This document shows positions 7,794 to 17,161 of a stretch of DNA of 64,000 bases, one piece after another (the stretch's first letter is position 1; every line of letters begins with the position of its first letter). The position numbers and the translations under genes are program-made. The stretch comes from Chloroflexota bacterium (GTDB lineage: Bacteria > Chloroflexota > UBA11872): NCBI GenBank assembly GCA_022824865.1, contig JAJDZD010000025.1, positions 40,656-104,655 of the forward strand, written 5' to 3'. The notes under the pieces are model-generated. The model did no database searches. It saw only the letters and a list, made by a program, of their open reading frames with translations, and was not told where the DNA came from.

Positions 7794-9275
7794 TCATCGA
7801 TCCCGCCGCCGTGGCGGACCCGGATCGGACGCCATCGCCGTGGCATCGAAACTGCGCGCGATCAGATCCGACTTCACGTCCCGAAAGTCGGGATCGCTCC
7901 AGCGATCCACAAACTCCCAGGGATCGTCGTCCAGGTCGTAAAGCTCGCCCGTGCCGTGGTTGTGGTACACCACCAGCTTCCAGCATCGATCACGGTACAT
8001 CGTGGCAAAGCTCGCGCCCGGTGGCCGTCCGCGCGCCCCGTAATACTCCGTGCGAACATAGTCCCGATGCGCCTCGCCATCGTCATCTCCGCGCTCAATG
8101 ACGCCTGCGAGCGACCGGCCCTGCATGAGCGGTGGGATCGACTGTCCGGCGAATTCCAGGAGCGTCGGGGCGACATCGGTCAACTCGACGAGCGAATCAC
8201 AGCGACGCCCCGCGGGGATACGGCCCGGCCATGCCATCAGGAGCGGAACGCGCACCATGCCCTCGTAGAACCGGCAGCCTTTTTCCAGCAAACCGTGATC
8301 GCCCAGCATCTCGCCGTGATCGCTCATAAACACAACGACTGTATTGCGGAGCTGTCCGGTGGCCTCCAGGTGCTCGACGATTCGTCCGAATTCCGCATCG
8401 ATGAGCTCGATCATCGCGTAGTACGCGGCCCGGACGCGCTTGGCGTCCATGTCGGACGGACGCGTGGGCACTGGCCTCCGCGCCCGCCACTCGACGTCCG
8501 CGAGACGTTCCTGGTGTTCGAGGTCGCTCTCCCGAAAGTAGGGATCGGACAGCGAGTCGAGGTCGTAGCGTCGGTAGTACTCCCACGGCGGATCGAATGG
8601 CGGATGTGGATCATTCACGTTCACGCACAAGAGCCACGGCTCTCGCGCCTGCTCGATAAACGCGATCGCGCGCTCGCTGCACCACGTCGTCTGGTGCAGC
8701 GAGTAAGGGATGTTGTCCTGATCCGGCGTCGGCGCATATAGCCGATTCGCCGAGGTTGGCCGGCGCGCGAATACAGCTGACGGCTCGTGCCCCTTCGCGC
8801 GAATCCAGTCGGCGTAGCCATGCACACCCGGCGCCCAATCGTCGTGCGCACCCAGGCTCCAATCGAACCACCCAAACCCATCGTTCACGCGAGGCTCGGT
8901 CGCCTGGGGATCACCGTGACCGTCAGCCAGGTGGAGCTTTCCAACCAGCCCGCAGTCGTAGCCCGCCTCCGCCAGCAGTCGGCTGACCAGCGTGGACTCT
9001 GCAGCCGGCGGAAAGTAATCGAGCGCGTTGTAGTTGACGTGGACGGCGCTCGGATAGCGACCGGTCATGAAGCTCGCTCGACTCGGACAGCACAACGGGC
9101 TCTGACAGTACGCATGAGTAAACGCCGCTCCCCGACGAACCAGCGCGTCGAGGTGCGGCGTCCGAATCTCCGGGTTTCCCAGGGCCGCCACCGTGTCGAA
9201 CCGTTGATGGTCGGTGCAGTACCAGAGGATGTTTGGCGGCCTGTGCGGTGCGGCGGTCAAGGGATCGTCTGCCAT
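7794..9275 (-). CDS. Type I sulfatase (formylglycine-dependent)
   Basis: A 493-residue alkaline-phosphatase-superfamily sulfatase. The maturation motif C62-C-P-S-R66 (SPLCCPSRASFMTGRYP) provides the Cys that becomes formylglycine. Metal ligands include D22-H23 (YCTDHQRF) and the later SDHGEMLGDHG. N-terminal NILWYCTDHQRFD is typical. There is no signal peptide, so a cytoplasmic location is likely. It needs a formylglycine-generating enzyme, which is not in this window. It is upstream of, and probably co-transcribed with, the amidohydrolase (29-base gap) and nitrilase. Substrate unknown; the C-terminal half resembles choline-sulfatase and arylsulfatase types. Confidence 0.92.
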   Translation of the reverse strand: MADDPLTAAPHRPPNILWYCTDHQRFDTVAALGNPEIRTPHLDALVRRGAAFTHAYCQSPLCCPSRASFMTGRYPSAVHVNYNALDYFPPAAESTLVSRLLAEAGYDCGLVGKLHLADGHGDPQATEPRVNDGFGWFDWSLGAHDDWAPGVHGYADWIRAKGHEPSAVFARRPTSANRLYAPTPDQDNIPYSLHQTTWCSERAIAFIEQAREPWLLCVNVNDPHPPFDPPWEYYRRYDLDSLSDPYFRESDLEHQERLADVEWRARRPVPTRPSDMDAKRVRAAYYAMIELIDAEFGRIVEHLEATGQLRNTVVVFMSDHGEMLGDHGLLEKGCRFYEGMVRVPLLMAWPGRIPAGRRCDSLVELTDVAPTLLEFAGQSIPPLMQGRSLAGVIERGDDDGEAHRDYVRTEYYGARGRPPGASFATMYRDRCWKLVVYHNHGTGELYDLDDDPWEFVDRWSDPDFRDVKSDLIARSFDATAMASDPGPPRRRDR

Positions 9276-9530
9276 GGGGCCCCGTCAGGCCTGTCGACGG
9301 AATCCGCGCGGACGCTTTCGAGAGCGTCGTCCAGGATCATCCATGCGGACCACCGTACTCGCTGCCGCAACCGCGCGACGACTGCGCCGGCTCACGTCGC
9401 GCCGGCTCCACCACAGCAGGAACCATCCTTCGCCACCAGCAGCCGTCCGGCGAGATGCGCCACATTCGGCCTCACCTAGGAGCTATTGCCGCACGGGCGC
9501 TGGCGGCAAGCATGAGTCCGTCGACCTGGG

Positions 9531-11195
9531 CTAGCCAAACTCCCCGGGCTTGATCGGGTTCGGGCGCTCCTGCCACCAGTTGCGGAGCTCTTGCCACGAC
9601 TCGTGGGACTGTTCCAGGGCACGATCTGCCGATCTCAGCGTCTGCTCGATGCCGTCATCAATGCTGAACTCGCCGAGCAGGATTGCCGACAGATTCTGGA
9701 TGCGCGGACTTCCGCCGCGCTGCCAATCGCGCCACGCGGGATGCGCCATCTGCGCCGACCGCGCGTCCGGCTGGTCGAAGAAGTCCTTCATCATGGCGTG
9801 GTTCTCCGGCGGTCCCGCCGCGTATTCCGGCGATGCCAGGACGTCCTTCCTGATCGGCACCGATCCCCGATCGATAGCGACCCGTCCTTGGACTTCCCGG
9901 CCGGCAAAGAATAAGCAGATCTCCACACACGCTTCCAGGTTGCCGCGCGTCTCGGCAGAATTCGTCACGAGGTGCGGTTGCATGGTCATGGCGTATGGCG
10001 CGGGCCCGCGCGGGCCTTCCACCGTTGGCATTCGCGACCACCGAAACCGGTCCTTGATCCGCGTCGCGAAGGTGCCAACCGATCCCGCCGACCTGACCAT
10101 CACGCGTCCGGCGGAGAACGGATCGCCAAACTCACCGGCCAGCTCCCTCGTCTCGGAAACCTGCGGCGCCGCGCCATGGGTATGGATCAGGTCATTGACA
10201 AGGCGGATCCCGGCGTCACCCCCGCTGTCCCACATCGTCGTCCGCAAGCCGTCGGCCGATCGGTAATGCAGATTGGGATCGTCGGCAAGCGCCCACCCCC
10301 ACGAGTTCCACATCCCGTACCAGCTCCCGTTCGCAAGCAGCCCCCACTGCTGCGCTTCGGGGTCGGTCGCCTTTTGGAGTGCCTCCAGGAATTCTGTCTG
10401 GATTCCCCACCGACCCGGCGTCGGCCACTCGATTCCGGCCTGCTCCATGATGTCAAGGTTGATGATCTGGGTATTCAGATTGCCCTGGTAGGGCAGACCG
10501 AACATGGGACCCCGAAGGCCGTCCAGGTGCCCGATGGGCAGGGTGTCGGTAAACGTCAGATCGTTCGTATCCGGATAGAAGTAATAGTCGTGCGGATTGA
10601 ACGTGTCGAACTTGCGAACGACGTCATCGATCTGCAGGAAGCCGCCTGACGCCTGGAAGCGCGACTTGAACCATCCGGATAAGAGCGCTAACTCGCCCGC
10701 CGTGCCGGCGACCATCTGAATACTGAAGGATTCCTCGTAGGTGTGAGGCTAAGGCACAAACTTGATATGGATGTGGGGCACCGTCTGCGCAAATCGGTCC
10801 AGGCCCCATCCCATCGCGGCGCCGCGCGGACCCGACGTGTGGTCGTGTACGAATACGACGGTTACGGGCGGACGCTGCGCCTCGACCTCGACGACTTTCT
10901 CGACGACTTTTTCTACTTCCTTGGTGACGACCTTTTCGACAACCTTCTCGACCGGGACCTCGACAACCTGCTTGACCTCAACCACCTTCTCGATTGGAAC
11001 TTCCTCACGGACGACATTCACGACCTCTTGGGTCACGACTCGCTCGACCTGCTGCGTGACGATCTTCTCGACCGGCACTTCCTTCACCACAACTCTTTCG
11101 ACTGGAACTTCCTTGGTAATGATCTTCGGCTCAGCCTCGCCTCAGGCCGCCAGCGCCGCGACGCCCGCCGCGCTAATGCCCAGTCCACCGGCGAT
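9531..11195 (-). pseudogene. ABC transporter substrate-binding lipoprotein pseudogene
   Basis: The decayed paralog of the binding protein at 12640-14298, reading in one frame throughout. Three lesions are visible: (1) a deletion joins codon IAGG of the Tat signal (11195) to the leader, removing the promoter, ribosome site, ATG and twin-arginine motif; (2) the lipobox Cys codon is TGA (11142-11144; LAA-stop-GEAEP versus LAACGEAEP); (3) a CAG-to-TAG change lies at 10749-10751 (KFVP-stop-PHTYEE versus KFIPQNTIFYE). The remaining 394 codons after the last stop still look well conserved, so decay may be recent. Confidence 0.9.
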
Positions 11196-11345
11196 GAAGC
11201 ACCGCGCACCCTAGGGAAGCCGCCGGACAATGTCAGTCCCGTCCCTCTCCGCCCCTGCCAAGTCGACTCCCTGAACCCCGAAGCTACCCCGCGCCTGCCC
11301 GACCGGACCACAGCGGCCATCGGGACTCGGACGCCGCCGGCTTCG
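11196..11345 (-). repeat. Duplicated binding-protein leader (copy L1)
   Basis: Upstream of the binding-protein pseudogene. It shares long near-identical blocks with 14395-14550 and 24090-24170, for example GAAGCCGCCGGACAATGTC, TGAACCCCG and CCACAGCGGCCATCGGGACT (the last only in the copy at 14.5 kb). The part that holds the putative promoter and ribosome site in the other copies is deleted here. Confidence 0.75.
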
Positions 11346-11390
11346 CGCCCATGGCATGTCGCGTGGAGCGCTGGATCTGACCCTTGTCCG

Positions 11391-12569
11391 CTAGTGATCC
11401 GCGCCGATTCGGGCCAGTTCCTGTGGAAGCCACTCCGGATAGCGTAGGTCCATCGGCGCCGGATCCGGCTCACCCAAGCCGGCCTGCGTCCGCGCCTGCA
11501 GCAATGGATGTGCGCCCCGACGCATCGGAAATCGCACTCGGCGCTCGGTGAAATGCGATTCCCACGCCCCGAGCAGCATCTCCATCACGGCCAGGCCCTC
11601 TTCGCCGCTGTTCTCGTGCGGTCGATCTTGATCGAGCGCATGGACCGTCTCATCGGCCATCCACAAGTCGCCTCCCGGCTCATCCAGGTAGTCCACCCCG
11701 TGCAGGATTCGGTCGGCGGGCGTAAGCGCCAGCAGTTCCCAGTTGACGTCCTCAACCCGCCAGTCGCGCCCGCGGCGCACCTGCATGTTCATTTGGTTGT
11801 AGAGGCAGATGGCGCCGTCTTCGCCGTAGATCTTGATGTGGCCCCAGCCGCGGTTGGACTCGCTGCGCCGGTGAAACTCGGCAAATACGGTCCCGCCACC
11901 TTCAAAGTCATACACCGCCGAGATGTTCTCGCCCGCAATCCACCCAAAGCCGTACGGTCCGGCGATCACGCCTTCCGGGCCGGTGGGTTCGCCAGCGGTG
12001 GTGCAGATGGCCGAGACGCTGCGCGCCCGGCCAAGGAAAGCGCGCGTGCCATTCAGGCGGTGGGTCCCGATGTTCATGAGGTCATAACCGCCGTAGTAGC
12101 CCTTGCCCCGGAGCTTGATCGTCGTGATCGGTCCGATCTCACCGGCCTCGATCATGCGCCTGGCTACTCGAAAAGGTGGCGTACAGCGGAATTGATGGTG
12201 AACGGCCAGCAGCGTGCCGGTTCGAGCCGCCGCAGCCACCATCCGATCGGCATCGTCGAGACTGGTGGCCATCGGCTTTTCCACATCGATCGCGCGCGGC
12301 GGTCGGTGCGCCAACACCCCCATCGTCAACGGCGCATGCAGATCGGTGCGTGTGGGAATGCTGACGATGTCGGGGTCCTCCCGGTCGAGCATCGCTCGGT
12401 AGTCACCATACGTCCGGTCCACGCCGAGTTCCTGCGAGGCGTGCGCCAGCCGTGCGGCGTCCATGTCACACAGCGCCACGAGGTCGATACGTGGATGCTG
12501 ACGATAGGCGCGGCCGTGCTTGAGGCCACGCGGGCCAACACCCAGGATTGCCGCACGATACGTCGCCAT
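11391..12569 (-). CDS. Gfo/Idh/MocA family NAD(P)-dependent oxidoreductase
   Basis: About 392 residues from the ATG at 12569, chosen because GGAGGT lies six bases upstream (a GTG two codons earlier is possible). The N-terminal Rossmann fold has the nucleotide-binding motif GVGPRG, followed by the family hallmark EKP in DVEKPMATS. The C-terminal alpha/beta domain contains GKGYYGGYDLMNIGTH, where the catalytic D/H of the family would sit. Such enzymes oxidise or reduce sugars, inositols and related polyols. It follows the intact orphan binding protein by about 70 bases on the same strand, so the imported ligand may be its substrate. Confidence 0.88.
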   Translation of the reverse strand: MATYRAAILGVGPRGLKHGRAYRQHPRIDLVALCDMDAARLAHASQELGVDRTYGDYRAMLDREDPDIVSIPTRTDLHAPLTMGVLAHRPPRAIDVEKPMATSLDDADRMVAAAARTGTLLAVHHQFRCTPPFRVARRMIEAGEIGPITTIKLRGKGYYGGYDLMNIGTHRLNGTRAFLGRARSVSAICTTAGEPTGPEGVIAGPYGFGWIAGENISAVYDFEGGGTVFAEFHRRSESNRGWGHIKIYGEDGAICLYNQMNMQVRRGRDWRVEDVNWELLALTPADRILHGVDYLDEPGGDLWMADETVHALDQDRPHENSGEEGLAVMEMLLGAWESHFTERRVRFPMRRGAHPLLQARTQAGLGEPDPAPMDLRYPEWLPQELARIGADH

Positions 12570-12639
12570 TACCACACCTCCAGGTCACAACCTGGACCTA
12601 CCAGCGGATCAGGTCGAGCCCGTCGCGGACCGCTGCCGA

Positions 12640-14298
12640 CTAGCGCGGCACGTCGCCCTTGTCGAGCTGCTCTTGCCAGCGGGCCAGCATGCGGTTGACC
12701 TTTTCCGCCGCATCGAGCATGGACTGAACCGGATCGGCTTCACCGACAAGCGCTTTGTCCAGAACCGGCCGCCACTCGGCGCGCAGCTCCAGAAAATTGC
12801 CGCCCGGCACGTACCACTGGTCGTGCCGCACGTGGGGCGACGCGGGGTAGGTGAACAGATGGTGCATTCCTTCGGGCGGTGGCGCCGTGGCCGCCGCGTC
12901 GTCCGCCACGGCCTTGAAGCACGGCATGTGGCCACGGTCGATCCCCACACGGCCTTGCACTTGCGGCCCGGCGAGGAAATGGGCCCAGGCCACGGCCTGC
13001 TCTTCCACGCCGGTCGTGGTGGCGGACCGCGCCACCAGATGCGCCTGGTCGTTCAGCACGAAGTTGGCGTGATCGGTCACATTGCCCCAAACCATTGGAC
13101 CCAGTGACCACCGGAACCGGTCCCGGATCCGCGGAATCGCAAACCCGGTGCTGTAGACGCGCCCGCCGATCCAGAAGACCTGATTGCCGGCCGCGAACGG
13201 ACTGCCGAACTCGCCCGCCACGTCGGGCCGTTGTTCGGGAGTGAAGGACACCCCATGCTCGTAGATCAGATCGACAATCCACTTCCACCCCTGCGGGCCG
13301 TCGCCCAGCGCCGGTCCCCACACCTGGGCGCCATCGTTGCCCCGGGGGCGCTCGGCTTGGTTGTTGTAGCCAAACGCGGCCGGAAATACGTAGAACTGCT
13401 CGCTACGATCCGAGTTGATACCGTAGACCCCTGTGTCAGGGTCGGTTACGCGCTTCGCCGCTTCTAAGAGGTCGTCGTAGCGCCAGCCCTCCACCGGCTC
13501 ATCCACGCCCGCCGCCGCCAGCGCGTCGATGTTGTAAAGCATCCCGCCGATCACGGTCTGGAACGGCATCCCATGCTGCGGCCCGTGCATCGTGCGATCG
13601 TACGGGTATGACTCGTCCTTGTTATCGGAGTACGAGTCCGGGATGAACCAATAATTGTCCGGATCGTGGTCGTCGCGTTTGTCCAGCAGGTCGTTGATAA
13701 GGAGCCACGATTCACCTTCGATGTGCCGCTGATACGTGCCGCCGTTGAGCAGGTTCACCTCAGACAGCGTCCCTGCGGCCGCCTCGATCGCAATCTTCTC
13801 GTAAAAAATGGTGTTCTGTGGGATGAACTTGATCTTGATGTCGGGCCGCTCAACCGCAAATCGCTCGATTCCCCACTGCATCGCCTTCCCACGGGGACCG
13901 GACGTGTGATCAGTGGCGAATTCAATCTTCACGGTTCGCTGTTCGGGCTGGGCCTCCACCATGACTTGAACTTCGCGGGTGACGACTTTTTCGACGACCG
14001 TTTCGCGTTCGACGATCTGTGTCACCACGCGTTCGACCGGCACCTCGACCTGCTGGGTCACGACCTTTTCTTGCGTCACGATCCGTTCAACTGGGACTTC
14101 CTTGACCTCGGTCCTTGTAACCACGGTCTCGACCGGGACTTCCTTCACCACAATCTTCTCGACGGGGACTTCCTTCGTAACGATCTGAGGTTCGGCCTCA
14201 CCGCAGGCCGCCAGTGCCGCAATGCCCGCTGCGCTCACTCCCACCCCGCCGGCGATTCGCAGCAACTGACGCCGGGTCATTCGCGAGTCCTTGCGCAT
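12640..14298 (-). CDS. ABC transporter substrate-binding protein, Tat lipoprotein (orphan)
   Basis: Start at 14298 (MRKDSRMTRR): a strong GGAGGGGGAGG sits seven bases upstream, and earlier in-frame Mets lack one. The Tat signal TRRQLLRIAGG and the lipobox LAAC with acylated C32 show export folded and membrane anchoring. Residues ~36-110 are a charged EVPVEK/VVT-repeat linker, probably extended or coiled. The rest is a family 1 extracellular solute-binding domain with GMPFQTVIGGMLYNIDAL, typical of CUT1 sugar transporters. No permeases adjoin it, so it may share those at 20275-22319 or act with distant ones. The pseudogene at 9531-11195 is its paralog. Confidence 0.9.
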   Translation of the reverse strand: MRKDSRMTRRQLLRIAGGVGVSAAGIAALAACGEAEPQIVTKEVPVEKIVVKEVPVETVVTRTEVKEVPVERIVTQEKVVTQQVEVPVERVVTQIVERETVVEKVVTREVQVMVEAQPEQRTVKIEFATDHTSGPRGKAMQWGIERFAVERPDIKIKFIPQNTIFYEKIAIEAAAGTLSEVNLLNGGTYQRHIEGESWLLINDLLDKRDDHDPDNYWFIPDSYSDNKDESYPYDRTMHGPQHGMPFQTVIGGMLYNIDALAAAGVDEPVEGWRYDDLLEAAKRVTDPDTGVYGINSDRSEQFYVFPAAFGYNNQAERPRGNDGAQVWGPALGDGPQGWKWIVDLIYEHGVSFTPEQRPDVAGEFGSPFAAGNQVFWIGGRVYSTGFAIPRIRDRFRWSLGPMVWGNVTDHANFVLNDQAHLVARSATTTGVEEQAVAWAHFLAGPQVQGRVGIDRGHMPCFKAVADDAAATAPPPEGMHHLFTYPASPHVRHDQWYVPGGNFLELRAEWRPVLDKALVGEADPVQSMLDAAEKVNRMLARWQEQLDKGDVPR

Positions 14299-14347
14299 AT
14301 CGAACGCCTCCCCCTCCACGCGCCGCATCCACTCGACGCCGTAAGCC

Positions 14348-14376
14348 AAACTACGATGCGGGCACGAAAACTTCAA
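14348..14376 (-). promoter_or_regulatory. Putative promoter of the binding-protein gene
   Basis: On the minus strand TTGAAG (14371-14376), a 17-base spacer and TAGTTT (14348-14353) lie about 50 bases before the ATG. The -10 match is weak. However, the same elements with the same spacing are conserved before the binding protein at 23981, and they are deleted in the pseudogene copy. Confidence 0.4.
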
Positions 14377-14385
14377 CCACGAATC

Positions 14386-14612
14386 TCCCGGTCCCCAATC
14401 ACCCCTGAAGCACCGCACGGCATTGGGAAGCCGCCGGACAATGTCGGTCTCTTCCGTCTCTCCCCCTGCCAGATCGACTCCGTGAACCCCGCAGCTAACC
14501 CGCGCTCGCCCGACAGGACCACAGCGGCCATCGGGACTCGGACGCCGTCGGCTTCTCTCACGAGGCTCTGTACTCGCTCGACAGAGCAGACTAGAATCCG
14601 GCGACGAGGCCT
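14386..14612. repeat. Duplicated leader sequence (copy L2), shared by divergent genes
   Basis: This lies between the divergently transcribed binding-protein and PhyH genes. The left part matches the leaders at 11196-11345 and 24060-24177; the right part matches 2862-2973 up to the PhyH ATG. It is therefore the only copy that retains the whole ancestral intergenic arrangement. Confidence 0.75.
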
Positions 14613-15602
14613 ATGCCCTTCGGTGCCGAATCAATGAGCCTCACTCCCGAGCAACTCGATCACTTCCAGCGTGAAGGCTACGTGGTGGCCAGGAACGTGC
14701 TTGTTCCTGACAAAGATCTTCAGCCCGTTATCGATGAGTACGCTGAAGTCCTTGATCGGATGGCTCGGCGCATGCACGCCGCCGCCGAGATCCGGAGCAC
14801 CTATGCCGAGTTGCCGTTCGAGCAGCGCGCGATCGCCGTCGTCAAGGACGCTGGCGCCTTGGACCAGCAAGCTTTCGACATCAGCTTTCCAGCTCACAGT
14901 GCATTGAAGCCCGACACCGGGTTCCACTTTGGACCGGCGATCTTTGGCCTGCTCCGCAATCGGCGGATGCTCGACGCGGTCGAGTCCATCATCGGACCGG
15001 AAATCACGTCCAATCCGATCCAACACGTGCGCATGAAGGTGCCCGAGCACCTCATTCATCCCGACAAGCGCACCAGCCTGAACGCGCAGACCGGGTGGCA
15101 TCAGGACAACGGGGTGGTGCAAACCGAGGCGGATAGCTCCGACCTGCTGACGGTCTGGTTTCCGCTCACCGAGTCAAGCCTGCGCAACGGTTGCCTCATG
15201 GTTGTGCCGCGCAGTCATGTCGAGGGGCTGCGCGTCCACTGTTCCGATTCGCGCCAGAGCCAGATTCCGGACCAGTTGATCCCGAAGGAGCGCATTCGGC
15301 CGCTCCCCATGGCTCCGGGCGACGTCCTCTTCATGCACCAGCGCTGCATGCACGCCTCGTTGGCCAACGTCAGCAACGAGATTCGCTGGAGTCTCGATAT
15401 CCGGTACCACCCGACCGGCCAGCCGTCCGGGCGTGACTACTACCCCAGCTTCGTCGCGCGCAGCCGAGCCAACCCCAATTCCGAGCTACGCGACCCCGAC
15501 GCCTGGCGTCAGAGCTGGCTTGACGTCCGTCGGCGCATCCTGGCGGTCAACCAGCCGCTGGGTTTCGATCGCTGGGACGGAACGCACGAACTCTGCGCCT
15601 AG
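14613..15602 (+). CDS. Phytanoyl-CoA dioxygenase (PhyH) family protein
   Basis: A 329-residue Fe(II)/2-oxoglutarate oxygenase with HxD H163-Q-D165 (TGWHQDNG), distal His about H247 (HQRCMHASL) and the Arg of EIRWSLDIRY (R258) as the likely 2-oxoglutarate ligand. Ala/Gln-rich NAQTGWHQD and CLMVVPRSH are well conserved in the family. GACGAGG precedes the ATG at 14613; MSLTPEQ at 14634 is an alternative start. A truncated copy of its first 73 codons and leader lies at 2862-3195. It is divergent from the binding-protein gene, suggesting linked use of an imported substrate. Confidence 0.9.
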   Translation: MPFGAESMSLTPEQLDHFQREGYVVARNVLVPDKDLQPVIDEYAEVLDRMARRMHAAAEIRSTYAELPFEQRAIAVVKDAGALDQQAFDISFPAHSALKPDTGFHFGPAIFGLLRNRRMLDAVESIIGPEITSNPIQHVRMKVPEHLIHPDKRTSLNAQTGWHQDNGVVQTEADSSDLLTVWFPLTESSLRNGCLMVVPRSHVEGLRVHCSDSRQSQIPDQLIPKERIRPLPMAPGDVLFMHQRCMHASLANVSNEIRWSLDIRYHPTGQPSGRDYYPSFVARSRANPNSELRDPDAWRQSWLDVRRRILAVNQPLGFDRWDGTHELCA

Positions 15603-15708
15603 ACGCGCCGGCCGTTCACCTGTAGGCGCAGTAGAGCCCTCTGGACTCCCGCAGAAACGAACGGTCCGACTGACCCCAACTGGCGCGGGTCCTGAGGTCG
15701 GACCGGCG

Positions 15709-16998
15709 CTAGCGCCCGATCAAAGCCTTCCGCTGGTCCCAGACCTTGTGGAAGGCATCCAGGTACTGGTCGATCAGCTCGGATTGGTCGCCTCGCAAAG
15801 CGGCCGCCCCCATGACTTCCAGTTCACTGGTCGCGCAGCGTGCTTCAGCCACCGGGCAATCGCCCGCGTGGTACAGCTCAGCGGAGCGCTCGTTCAGCGC
15901 CCAGGGCATGCCTTCGCCGTAGAAATAGTGCCGCTCCTGGAATCGCGCTCGCAGGTGAATTGGCGTTCGCACGTACCCCAGCGTTATCTGCACGCCCTCG
16001 GCGGCGACGGCCTCCACGAAAGCCTCCCTCATCAGTCCCTCGGCTTCCTCGGGAACGAATGACGGGCAGTACTTGTGATAGCAGTGCTCGGCGCCCTGCA
16101 GCTCAACCACGGGGCTGATGCAAGGAATGTCGCTGAGTCCGTCCGAAAGCCGGTGATGATTCGCGCGCCGCGCCAGGTTCCAATCGGGCAGAAAGTCCAA
16201 CTGCCGGTTCACGATGACGGCTGCCATCGGGTGCATGCGGAACGTGTAGGTCAGGTTGTTCATGTAGCGCGCCACCTCGGGGTCCGAGATGTCGCGTTCC
16301 TGGCGCCGTTGATGCGAGCCGATTTCGATCAGGCGCTGCCACATCGCGTCGTCGTCCGTAACCACGCAGCCGCCATCGCCGCCGATAATCTGCTTGCCGT
16401 TGCCGAAGCTGAAGCACGCCAGGTCGCCCAGCGTCCCAACCTCGCGGCCGTGGTAGAACGCGCCCATCGCCTGGGCGCAGTCTTCGATCACCGGAAGGCC
16501 GTGCCGACGCGCGATCGCAACAATCGGGTCCATGTCAGCCGGATGCCCATAGATGTGGACGACCAGGATGGCCTTCGTGCGCTCGGTTATCGCCGCTTCG
16601 ATGGTGTCCGGACGCATGGTGAATGAGTCAGGATCGATATCGGCGAACACGGGCGTTCCGAGTTGATGCAGAACCGGCGACACCGTTTGCGGCCACGTGT
16701 ATGGCGACACCACCACCTCGTCCCCAGCGCCCACGCCTGCCGCGTACAACGCCATCTGGATCGCGGCGGTGCATGAGTTGCTGGTTACCGCATGTTGGCG
16801 ACCCAGGTAGTCGCTGATGTGGGCTTCAAGTGAGGCAATTGGACCTCCGGCGGGCATCGAATCGAGATATGAGACATCCGTCTGCGACGTCCGGATTGCC
16901 TCGTGCAGGTCGCGGATCTCCGGCTCGCCGATATGCGGCCAGAGCGGACGTTCAATTGTTACGGAGGGCTCGCCGCCCAGCACGGCCAGTTCACTCAT
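15709..16998 (-). CDS. DegT/DnrJ/EryC1/StrS aminotransferase family protein
   Basis: A 429-residue fold-type I PLP enzyme. K202 in FSFGNGKQIIGGDGG is the Schiff-base lysine, D173 in VIEDCAQAMGA contacts the PLP ring nitrogen, and TSNSCTAAIQMAL binds the phosphate. Members transfer an amino group to keto sugars or act as scyllo-inosamine-type aminotransferases. With a Gfo/Idh dehydrogenase and a sugar-type ABC transporter nearby, a role in inositol or amino-sugar metabolism is plausible but is only an inference. It lies 163 bases downstream of the gamma-glutamyltransferase-like gene on the same strand, separated by a strong hairpin. Confidence 0.9.
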   Translation of the reverse strand: MSELAVLGGEPSVTIERPLWPHIGEPEIRDLHEAIRTSQTDVSYLDSMPAGGPIASLEAHISDYLGRQHAVTSNSCTAAIQMALYAAGVGAGDEVVVSPYTWPQTVSPVLHQLGTPVFADIDPDSFTMRPDTIEAAITERTKAILVVHIYGHPADMDPIVAIARRHGLPVIEDCAQAMGAFYHGREVGTLGDLACFSFGNGKQIIGGDGGCVVTDDDAMWQRLIEIGSHQRRQERDISDPEVARYMNNLTYTFRMHPMAAVIVNRQLDFLPDWNLARRANHHRLSDGLSDIPCISPVVELQGAEHCYHKYCPSFVPEEAEGLMREAFVEAVAAEGVQITLGYVRTPIHLRARFQERHYFYGEGMPWALNERSAELYHAGDCPVAEARCATSELEVMGAAALRGDQSELIDQYLDAFHKVWDQRKALIGR

Positions 16999-17111
16999 CG
17001 CGCCTCACCTTTCGCCTGGTGACTGTTCGCCCTCGAATCATCGTCGACCCAATCTTCCGCGCTCGCCTCAATACCGGCAAACGCGAGCCGTGAGTCCGTC
17101 CTCCTCCGCGA

Positions 17112-17156
17112 GTTCGAGTCAGTCGCCAACGCTCGACAGCGAGCGACGACTCGAAC
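17112..17156 (-). terminator. Strong hairpin just after the gamma-glutamyltransferase-like gene
   Basis: GTTCGAGTC (17112-17120) pairs with GACTCGAAC (17148-17156), and GTCGC/GCGAC extends the stem to 14 bp with one bulged base. It starts five bases past the stop codon. There is no T-tract, so it could be a terminator of a non-classical kind or an RNA-stabilising 3' end. Confidence 0.4.
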
Positions 17157-17161
17157 ATCCA

